DNA of 37,597 nucleotides from Bacilli bacterium. GTDB taxonomy: Bacteria; Bacillota_I; Bacilli_A; RF39; UBA660. Both the position numbers and the translations under genes were made by a program. This document shows, piece by piece, positions 31,684-37,597 of this stretch (position 1 is the stretch's first letter; each line of letters opens with the position of its first letter). The stretch spans positions 1-37,597 of the forward strand of contig JAFOMI010000043.1 of the NCBI GenBank assembly GCA_017418945.1, in the 5' to 3' direction. The notes beneath the pieces were generated by a model, which was not told the DNA's origin, searched no databases, and saw only the letters and a program-made list of their open reading frames with translations.

Positions 31684-32373
31684 TTACCTTCTTTTAATTC
31701 TATCTTTATATAAATTTAGATATTCATTAATCTTACCTGTTTGTCTAAACGGTAAAACAAATGAATATTTTTCATGGGCATTAGTTTGAATATCCTTTAT
31801 ATGCATTTTAAGTTTTTCATAAATAATATCAATATCATTATTTTTAGCGTATTTCTTAATTTTCTTATATAACTTAGATGAATAGAAATAATCAATAACA
31901 ATAACTCCTGAAAATATACCAAGGATATATGAAAATGAAATATTTTGACTAAACCAATTAAGCGCACGTACTACTCTTTCAGATATAAATAAATAATATA
32001 TTGCGCCCATCATAATCCATATCATAGTAAATAAAGGACAAATTACACCTTTATAATTAAATTTTCTATCTCTATAATCCCATAATCTAACACCTTGTTT
32101 TAAGAATATTAATCCTCCTACTAACTCTAAAAGAGTAATACTAAGACCTATTAATATAACTTGATATATTGGAAGAATATTATATTTTTCAAATATCATA
32201 TGAATTAAAGTCATTATTGTTAAACTAAATCCATATATAGGTAAATAAGGTCCTACTAAAAAACCTGGATTAACCCATTTACCATGTACTATTCTTCTAA
32301 AGAATAATTCTAGTACCCATCCAAAAGTACTTCCTATAAAGAATATAAATACAAATGTCAAAAACATATTCAT
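31684..32373 (-). CDS. CmpB-family (putative ABC transporter type IV) membrane protein
   Basis: Membrane protein of 229 aa with about five hydrophobic segments. It has the conserved N-terminal block IGSTFGWVLELFFRRIVHGK then NPGFLVGPYLPIYGFS, which defines the PF06541-type CmpB family. Despite the family name, a transport role is unproven, and no partner ATPase is adjacent. The C-terminal 50 residues are cytoplasmic and charged. The ATG has GGTGAT upstream, with an extended -10 promoter before it. It is cotranscribed with the DUF2974 hydrolase. Confidence 0.85.
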   Translation of the reverse strand: MNMFLTFVFIFFIGSTFGWVLELFFRRIVHGKWVNPGFLVGPYLPIYGFSLTIMTLIHMIFEKYNILPIYQVILIGLSITLLELVGGLIFLKQGVRLWDYRDRKFNYKGVICPLFTMIWIMMGAIYYLFISERVVRALNWFSQNISFSYILGIFSGVIVIDYFYSSKLYKKIKKYAKNNDIDIIYEKLKMHIKDIQTNAHEKYSFVLPFRQTGKINEYLNLYKDRIKRR

Positions 32374-32388
32374 AATATCACCATTATT

Positions 32389-32397
32389 ATTATAACA
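32389..32397 (-). promoter_or_regulatory. Extended -10 promoter of the CmpB-DUF2974 operon
   Basis: Minus-strand TGTTATAAT about 16 nt upstream of the start codon; poor -35. Confidence 0.5.
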
Positions 32398-32407
32398 ATA
32401 ATTAAAG

Positions 32408-32444
32408 AAAAAAAGATGTAAATATACATAAATTTACATCTTTT
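32408..32444 (-). terminator. Terminator after clpB
   Basis: Stem AAAAGATGTAAAT / ATTTACATCTTTT (32411-32423 with 32432-32444), 8-nt loop, T-rich tract on the minus strand. Confidence 0.75.
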
Positions 32445-34537
32445 TAACGGACTTTAAATATATAATCTTTATCATAATCAATGACTATAACATCATTATA
32501 TTTGATTTCTGATGATAAAATCATCTTAGAAACTTTAGTTTCAATTATTCTTTGAACATATCTTTTTAATGGTCTAGCACCAAAATTTGGATCAAATCCA
32601 TTTTCTATAATAGCGTCTTTTGCTTTATCAGTTAATTCAAATTTAATATTTAAATCTTTTAATCTTTCTTCAATTCCTCTAATTAATTTATCTAAAATTA
32701 ATCTTATAGAATCTCTACCTAAAGAATCAAATGTAATTATTTCATCAATTCTATTTAAGAATTCTGGTCTAAAATAATTATGTAATTCTTTATTAACTTC
32801 ATCTTTTTTTCCTTCAAGTATTAAATCACTTCCAACATTACTTGTCATAATTATAATAGTATTTTTAAAATCTACTAATCTTCCTTGTGAATCAGTAATT
32901 CTACCATCATCTAGTATTTGTAAAAGTAAATTTAATACTTCAGGATGAGCTTTTTCTATTTCATCAAATAAAACTATACTATATGGATTTCTTCTAACTT
33001 TTTCAGTTAATTCTCCACCTTCTTCATATCCTACATATCCTGGAGGTGAACCAATTAATCTACTGACACTAAATTTTTCCATATATTCAGATGCATCTAT
33101 TCTAACCATATGCTTTTCATCATCAAATAATTCATACGCAAGAGTTTTTGCAACTTCTGTTTTACCAACTCCAGTTGGACCTAGGAATAAGAATGATCCA
33201 ATAGGTCTATTAGGATCTTTAATACCACTTCTAGATCTAATAATAGCATCACTAACAAGTTTTAGTGCTTTATCTTGACCCATAACTCTTTTTCTCATAT
33301 TATCTTCTAAATTTAATAATTTTTCTCTTTCAGAAGATTGTAATTTAGAAACAGGAATATTAGTCCATTTAGAAATAACATTAGTAATATCTTCACTTGT
33401 AATTGTATTACTTAATATCTTATTATTACTTTTTTCTTTTAAATCCTTTAATTCTTCTTCTAGTTTTGGAATCTTACCATGACGAAGAACTGCTGCTGTT
33501 TCTAAATCATACTCATTTTCAGATTTTTCAAGATCAAATTTAGCTTGTTCTAATTCTTTCTTTTTAATATTAATTTTATTATTAATTTCTTTTTCTTCTT
33601 CCCAAGATTTCTTTAATTTAGATTCTTCTTCTTTTAAAGAAACTAGTTCTTTTTCAATTTCTTCTCTTCTATTTTTAGATAATTCATCTTTTTCTTTCTT
33701 TATTGCTTCTTTTTCAATTTCAAGTTTCATTATTTTTCTTGAAATACTATCTAGTGAAGTTGGAACCGAATCCATTTGCACTCTTAATCCAGCGCATGCT
33801 TCATCTACTAAATCTATTGCTTTATCTGGTAAAAATCTATCTGTAATATATCTATTTGATAGAGTTGCTGCTGAAATTAAAGCTTTATCTAAAATAGTAA
33901 CACCATGATATATTTCAAATCTTTCTTTTAATCCTCTTAATATTGTTATAGTATCTTCTACAGTTGGTTCACTTACAATTATTTTTTGAAATCTTCTTTC
34001 AAGTGCACCATCTTTTTCTATATAAGTTCTATACTCATTTAAAGTAGTTGCACCAACAACATGTATTTCACCACGTGCAAGTAAAGGTTTTAAAATATTT
34101 GATGTATCCATAGCACCTTCTACCGCTCCTGAACCTACAATTAAGTGAATTTCATCTATAAACATGATTATATCACCATTAGATTTTTTAACTTCATTTA
34201 ATACATTTTTTAATCTTTCTTCAAATTCACCCCTATATTTAGCGCCCGCAACTAATGAAGCCATATCAAGTTCCCATACAGTTTTACCTTTTAAACTTTC
34301 TGGCACATCGCCTTTAATAATTCTTAAAGCAAGACCTTCAACAATAGCGGTTTTACCAACACCTGGTTCTCCTATTAATACAGGATTATTCTTAGTTTTT
34401 CTTGATAATATTCTAGTAATATTTCTTATTTCTTCATCTCTTCCAATTACTGGATCTATCTTTCCTTCTTTTGCTGCTAAAGTAATATCACGTCCGTATT
34501 TTTCAAGAACATTCTCATTTTCTTCTTGATTAAACAT
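32444..34537 (-). CDS. clpB: ClpB-type disaggregase without N-terminal domain
   Basis: Hexameric AAA+ chaperone that pulls proteins out of aggregates with DnaK. Two nucleotide-binding domains are present: Walker A GEPGVGKT at 56-63 with pore loop KYRGEFE at 100-106, and Walker A GPTGVGKT at 453-460 with GYVGYEEGG. Between them a long charged coiled coil (about 260-380) is the ClpB middle domain, which separates it from ClpC and ClpA. No ClpP-binding IGF loop was recognised. The usual 140-residue N-domain is missing: the protein starts with a short linker at [11 protein letters not shown]. The ATG has AGGGGTGAT upstream, so this is not a misplaced start. A CIRCE element overlaps its promoter, implying HrcA repression relieved by heat. 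Confidence 0.94.
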   Translation of the reverse strand: MFNQEENENVLEKYGRDITLAAKEGKIDPVIGRDEEIRNITRILSRKTKNNPVLIGEPGVGKTAIVEGLALRIIKGDVPESLKGKTVWELDMASLVAGAKYRGEFEERLKNVLNEVKKSNGDIIMFIDEIHLIVGSGAVEGAMDTSNILKPLLARGEIHVVGATTLNEYRTYIEKDGALERRFQKIIVSEPTVEDTITILRGLKERFEIYHGVTILDKALISAATLSNRYITDRFLPDKAIDLVDEACAGLRVQMDSVPTSLDSISRKIMKLEIEKEAIKKEKDELSKNRREEIEKELVSLKEEESKLKKSWEEEKEINNKINIKKKELEQAKFDLEKSENEYDLETAAVLRHGKIPKLEEELKDLKEKSNNKILSNTITSEDITNVISKWTNIPVSKLQSSEREKLLNLEDNMRKRVMGQDKALKLVSDAIIRSRSGIKDPNRPIGSFLFLGPTGVGKTEVAKTLAYELFDDEKHMVRIDASEYMEKFSVSRLIGSPPGYVGYEEGGELTEKVRRNPYSIVLFDEIEKAHPEVLNLLLQILDDGRITDSQGRLVDFKNTIIIMTSNVGSDLILEGKKDEVNKELHNYFRPEFLNRIDEIITFDSLGRDSIRLILDKLIRGIEERLKDLNIKFELTDKAKDAIIENGFDPNFGARPLKRYVQRIIETKVSKMILSSEIKYNDVIVIDYDKDYIFKVR

Positions 34538-34559
34538 ATTATCACCCCTAACAAGATTA

Positions 34560-34587
34560 ATTATACTACTATTTTAGCACTTGTCAA
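34560..34587 (-). promoter_or_regulatory. Promoter of clpB
   Basis: Minus-strand -35 TTGACA (34582-34587) and -10 TATAAT (34560-34565) with a 16-nt spacer. The -35 lies within the CIRCE spacer. Confidence 0.75.
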
Positions 34588-34600
34588 TAGTGAGTGCTAA
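34574..34600. promoter_or_regulatory. CIRCE element (HrcA operator)
   Basis: TTAGCACTT-N9-GAGTGCTAA, one mismatch from the consensus TTAGCACTC-N9-GAGTGCTAA. It overlaps the clpB -35 region and ends 2 nt before the -35 of the divergent gene, so HrcA bound here could affect both directions. The hrcA gene is not in the window. Confidence 0.93.
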
Positions 34601-34602
34601 TT

Positions 34603-34631
34603 TTGACAAAAAAAGACTTTTGTGCTATAGT
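34603..34631 (+). promoter_or_regulatory. Promoter of the divergent membrane-protein gene
   Basis: -35 TTGACA (34603-34608) and -10 TATAGT (34626-34631) with a 17-nt spacer, directly beside the CIRCE element. Confidence 0.7.
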
Positions 34632-34658
34632 ATAAAGCCGAGAAAAGGGGGATATTAT

Positions 34659-35867
34659 ATGAAAATAATACCTGTTAAAAAAATATTAAAAAATATAAAT
34701 TCTTTAAATAAAAATCCTAAAAAAAATATTGATACTATAAAAAGATATAGAGAATTATTAGTTGAACAAAAAAAATTAATAGATTCAATTACATTAAATT
34801 CTATTAACGAAAAATTAAAAGACTCTAATATTTCTTATGAAGAATATAATAATTATAAAAATATTCTTAATGAAAAAAAGAATTACAAAAAATATAATGA
34901 TGAAATAACTTCAATAATTAATAATGATTATAGTAATATTAAGAAAAGAAAATTAGATTTACATTGTAATAAAGCAGAACTAGCTCTTGCAACAAGTTTT
35001 GCATTCTTCTCATTATTACTTGCTCATAAAAACATTAGTAAAGCTTTAGGTAGAAATGATAATAAAGAATACAATACTACTGAATATAATACAGTAACTG
35101 AAAATAAAACAGATAAAACAATTGAGGAAGAAATTACTGAAGCTTCTACTACACCAATTATAATTCCTGATGAACCTGTTAAAGAATTATATTCAGAATA
35201 TAAAACCGAAAATAAAGCAGAAGTAACTACTACTGAAGCTACTACTAATAAAGTAACAGAAAAACCTACTGAGATTGTTTCTGAAAAAATAGAAACTGAA
35301 CCTGAAACAATTACTGAAAATACAACTGAAGTAAAATTTAATGATGACTTTGTATTTACTGATAAAGCAGGCGATGCTTATAATTTAATTAGTGATTTTG
35401 ATGATAAAATATCCTCTTATGAAGAAATAATAACTGATAAAGATAAAAGAAAAGAAACTGTTGATAAAGCTAAAAAAGAAGCTAAAGAAAAATCTATAGA
35501 ATTAATTGATTTTGTATTCTATGGTAAAGAAATAAATGGTATGACTTTCGATGAATTAAAAGATGATCAAAAAGAAAAAGTATATCAAGAATTACAAAAA
35601 TTAAATAATACTATAAGTAAATATGATCCAGATTATTTAGATAACTTAGGAGAAAGATATCAAAGACTTAAAGGTTTTGGTTCTTTAACTCTTAATAAAG
35701 CTAAAGAAAAGATTAAAAAGACAGTTGGAGAAGACTATTATAATGCTGCTGGTGAAGTAAAAGATGATATAAAAGATAGTGTTAAAGATACTGGTAAAGT
35801 ATTAAAGAACATAATAAGTGATAAATATCAAAACTGGAGAAATAAAAATACTGAAGAAGATAATTAA
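34659..35867 (+). CDS. Single-pass membrane protein with Thr/Glu-rich linker, 402 aa
   Basis: I do not recognise this protein. From the chosen ATG (AAGGGGG upstream) it has a charged helical N-terminal part (about 1-105, probably cytoplasmic), one membrane helix (about 107-123) preceded by KKRK, a low-complexity Thr/Glu-rich stretch (about 139-225, with repeated TTE, TEN and TEKP elements), and a charged, mainly helical tail (about 226-402) rich in Lys, Asp and Glu. By the positive-inside rule the tail should be outside the cell, with the linker crossing the wall. No LPXTG or cell-wall binding motif is seen. It is monocistronic, with a terminator; divergent from clpB across a CIRCE element, so it may be part of the stress response. 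Confidence 0.6.
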   Translation: MKIIPVKKILKNINSLNKNPKKNIDTIKRYRELLVEQKKLIDSITLNSINEKLKDSNISYEEYNNYKNILNEKKNYKKYNDEITSIINNDYSNIKKRKLDLHCNKAELALATSFAFFSLLLAHKNISKALGRNDNKEYNTTEYNTVTENKTDKTIEEEITEASTTPIIIPDEPVKELYSEYKTENKAEVTTTEATTNKVTEKPTEIVSEKIETEPETITENTTEVKFNDDFVFTDKAGDAYNLISDFDDKISSYEEIITDKDKRKETVDKAKKEAKEKSIELIDFVFYGKEINGMTFDELKDDQKEKVYQELQKLNNTISKYDPDYLDNLGERYQRLKGFGSLTLNKAKEKIKKTVGEDYYNAAGEVKDDIKDSVKDTGKVLKNIISDKYQNWRNKNTEEDN

Positions 35868-35887
35868 TTTAATTAATTATCTTTTTT
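35858..35887 (+). terminator. Terminator after the 34659 gene
   Basis: Stem AGATAATTAAT / ATTAATTATCT (35858-35868 with 35872-35882), 3-nt loop, T run to 35887; overlaps the stop codon. Confidence 0.75.
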
Positions 35888-35891
35888 GTGC

Positions 35892-35897
35892 TATAAT
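35892..35897 (+). promoter_or_regulatory. -10 box of the mscS-like gene
   Basis: TATAAT 17 nt upstream of the ATG, right after the terminator; the -35 (TTAATT at 35869-35874) is poor. Confidence 0.4.
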
Positions 35898-35913
35898 TTA
35901 GATGGTGATTATT

Positions 35914-36711
35914 ATGGAAATAAATAAATTATTAGAAAATGAATGGGTAGATAAATCAATTAAAGTACTAATAACAATTATTATTAGTTTAATTATATAT
36001 TCTATAGTTTCTAGCATTATAAAAAAATATTCAAAAAGAGATAAGCTAGAAAAATTAGCGGGTAAAAAAACTACTACATACATTAGACTAGCTCGCAGTA
36101 TAACAAGATACTTATTTATATTATTAACATTTTTAATAATACTTGAAATACTTGAAATAAATATTACTTCAATTATTGCGGGAGTTGGATTATTTGGTGC
36201 AGTATTTGGACTTGCTCTTCAAGACTTTATAAAAGATATAATAAGAGGAACAACTATATTATCCGATGACTATTTTAAAGTCGGTGATGTAGTTAAATAT
36301 AAAGATATAGAAGGTAAAGTATTAATACTTGGGCTTAAAACTACTAAAATAAAAGACTTAAAAACAGGTAATACTATTTCTATCGCAAATAGAAATATTG
36401 ATGAAATAGAAGTAGTATCTAAATATGTTTATGTTAATATTCCAATGCCTTATGAAGTTAATGTTGATAAAGCTGAAGAAGTAATTAATAAAATAGTAAA
36501 TGATATAAAAGAAAATAATAAAGTAGAAGAATGTACATATAAAAGTGTTAATGAACTTTCTGAAAGTAGTATTCTATATTTATTAGAAATAACTACTAAT
36601 CCAATTAATAAAAGACAAGTTAAAAGAGATGCATTAAAAATAATACTTACTGAATTTGAACAAAATAATATTGAAGTTCCTTATAATCAATTAGATATAC
36701 ATCAAAAATAG
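35914..36711 (+). CDS. MscS-family mechanosensitive channel
   Basis: Small-conductance mechanosensitive channel of 265 aa that releases osmolytes on osmotic downshock. Three hydrophobic segments (about 15-35, 60-80, 85-110) end in the Gly/Ala-rich pore helix IAGVGLFGAVFGLALQDFIKD, followed by the beta domain (FKVGDVVKYKDIEGKVLILG) and a cytoplasmic alpha/beta cage domain. It resembles the short YkuT-type members. The ATG at 35914 is chosen because GGTGAT lies 5 nt upstream and covers the alternative start. It has its own -10 box and a bidirectional terminator. Confidence 0.93.
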   Translation: MEINKLLENEWVDKSIKVLITIIISLIIYSIVSSIIKKYSKRDKLEKLAGKKTTTYIRLARSITRYLFILLTFLIILEILEINITSIIAGVGLFGAVFGLALQDFIKDIIRGTTILSDDYFKVGDVVKYKDIEGKVLILGLKTTKIKDLKTGNTISIANRNIDEIEVVSKYVYVNIPMPYEVNVDKAEEVINKIVNDIKENNKVEECTYKSVNELSESSILYLLEITTNPINKRQVKRDALKIILTEFEQNNIEVPYNQLDIHQK

Positions 36712-36735
36712 TTCACTTATGTGAACTATTTTTTT
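36706..36735. terminator. Bidirectional terminator between mscS and the hydrolase gene
   Basis: Stem AAATAGTTCAC / GTGAACTATTT (36706-36716 with 36721-36731), 4-nt loop, T run to 36735 on plus and A/T on the other side. Serves both convergent genes. Confidence 0.85.
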
Positions 36736-37529
36736 AAATAATCTAAAACTCTTTTATTAAAATCTTTTGCTTGTTCATATACACCATGAGAATATCCTTC
36801 ATAAATATATAATTTACTATTCTTAATTTTTTTATTTAATATTATTGATCCTTTAACTCCTAATACATTATCTTCTTTCGCGCCAATTATAAAAGTATCA
36901 GATTCAATATATTTTAATTTTCTAGTAATATTAAAATTAAGACATGCTTTTAATAAAGTAATAAATCTATCAAAACTTTTTGGTTTACTAATATAACTTA
37001 ATATACCATAAATATTCTTACCAACACGTGTATATTTACCAGTATATGATCTAACTGCAGTATCAAGCATTATATTCTTATAATCTTTTTCTTCTGCCAT
37101 TTCTATCCAACCATTAACTGATTTCTTTAATTCTTTAGTAGGTTTTGGTGTTGTAACAACTAATACTAGTTTATTAACTATTTCTTTATGATAAACAGAA
37201 AGAGAAGCACCTATCATACCACCTTGTGAAACTCCTATAACATCTGCTTTTTCTATTTTAAAATGAGTCATACATTTATATAAATCTTCTGCCATTTCTT
37301 CTATAGAAAAATCTTTAGGGATATGATTTCTTCTACTAAATGAATAAACAGTATAATCCTTGCAAAAATCTTTATAAAGCATATAAAAAGGTAGCGCTAG
37401 TCCTTTAACAGTTTTAAGTCCATCTCCTACACCTGGAATCATAATAAGAGTCTTTTTACCAGTACCAAATTTTATATAATTTGCAGTAAACTCTTTTGTA
37501 ACAACTACACCATTTTTAGTTTTATTCAT
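36726..37529 (-). CDS. Alpha/beta hydrolase
   Basis: Cytoplasmic alpha/beta hydrolase-fold protein of 267 aa. The nucleophile elbow is GVSQGGMIG (Ser in GxSxG), the oxyanion-side motif is IMIPGVGDG near the N-terminus, the acid is probably the Asp in IIGAKEDNVLG and the base the His in YEGYSHGVYE. Substrate not predictable; esterase, lipase or C-C hydrolase are all possible. The ATG at 37529 has GAGG 8 nt upstream; an ATG two codons earlier is too close to that site. Confidence 0.88.
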   Translation of the reverse strand: MNKTKNGVVVTKEFTANYIKFGTGKKTLIMIPGVGDGLKTVKGLALPFYMLYKDFCKDYTVYSFSRRNHIPKDFSIEEMAEDLYKCMTHFKIEKADVIGVSQGGMIGASLSVYHKEIVNKLVLVVTTPKPTKELKKSVNGWIEMAEEKDYKNIMLDTAVRSYTGKYTRVGKNIYGILSYISKPKSFDRFITLLKACLNFNITRKLKYIESDTFIIGAKEDNVLGVKGSIILNKKIKNSKLYIYEGYSHGVYEQAKDFNKRVLDYLKK

Positions 37530-37552
37530 AATCATTTCCTCTTTTAAATGAG

Positions 37553-37561
37553 ATTATAACA
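37553..37561 (-). promoter_or_regulatory. Extended -10 promoter of the hydrolase gene
   Basis: Minus-strand TGTTATAAT about 24 nt upstream of the start codon; weak -35. The last 36 bases of the window hold nothing else recognisable. Confidence 0.5.
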
Positions 37562-37597
37562 TATTTTATTTGATTTTAAAAATTCCATATTTTACCC

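Noticed and set aside
34164-34529. Plus-strand frame of 121 codons
   Set aside because: Antisense to the highly conserved AAA-1 domain of clpB; no ribosome site.
35898-36083. Minus-strand frame of 61 codons, hydrophobic
   Set aside because: Antisense to the first membrane helices of the MscS-like gene.

Overview
The window is strongly AT-rich chromosomal DNA from a low-GC Gram-positive-type bacterium. The gene set (RNase Y, GpsB, RecU next to a class A penicillin-binding protein, RodZ-PgsA, class B RNase P RNA, HrcA-type CIRCE element) points to Firmicutes/Bacillota, class Bacilli. The short genes and a ClpB without its N-domain recall the uncultured gut lineages related to Erysipelotrichia and Mollicutes (RF39-like); that placement is an inference. 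A wall-building PBP shows it is not a wall-less mycoplasma. Tryptophan is read from TGG, and TGA serves as a stop at least for recU and the XRE gene, so the standard bacterial code applies. No transposase, integrase, phage gene, rRNA or CRISPR array was seen. Nearly all genes lie on the minus strand.

Layout: (1) 1-2068, three unrecognised minus-strand genes, two of them an operon behind a promoter with an inverted repeat at its start. (2) 2073-7182, a heterodimeric ABC exporter and a PepC-type cysteine aminopeptidase. (3) 7240-7840, a small XRE repressor plus membrane protein operon with two matching operators. (4) 7846-11725, twelve tRNA genes in three separately transcribed islands, interrupted by a DUF368/PopT-like undecaprenyl-phosphate translocase, a lipoprotein and a transglutaminase-like protein. 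(5) 11749-13346, an S1-domain protein, a NifU-like Fe-S scaffold and a CotS/YutH-like protein. (6) 13391-19190, RNase Y, asparagine synthetase, an unknown protein with a possible sigma-region-4-like HTH, and RecA. (7) 19232-24941, the envelope and division block: pgsA, rodZ, rnpB and gpsB on minus, recU-ponA on plus. (8) 24932-29516, a PLP-dependent methionine gamma-lyase-like enzyme, an SDR and phosphoketolase. (9) 29553-32397, rubrerythrin with a helical neighbour, a DUF2974 hydrolase and a CmpB-family membrane protein. (10) 32408-37561, clpB under a CIRCE-overlapped promoter, a divergent Thr/Glu-rich membrane protein, an MscS channel and an alpha/beta hydrolase.

Together these are mostly housekeeping functions (tRNAs, RNA turnover, recombination, wall synthesis, protein quality control), a fermentative metabolism using the phosphoketolase route, and oxygen-stress protection typical of an anaerobe. 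No clear multi-gene novel defence or biosynthetic system is visible. The least explained parts are the 428-2005 operon, the transglutaminase-like protein among the tRNAs, the CIRCE-adjacent membrane protein, the extended PBP and the unknown gene beside recA. Promoter, terminator and operator calls were made by eye; no database search was run.
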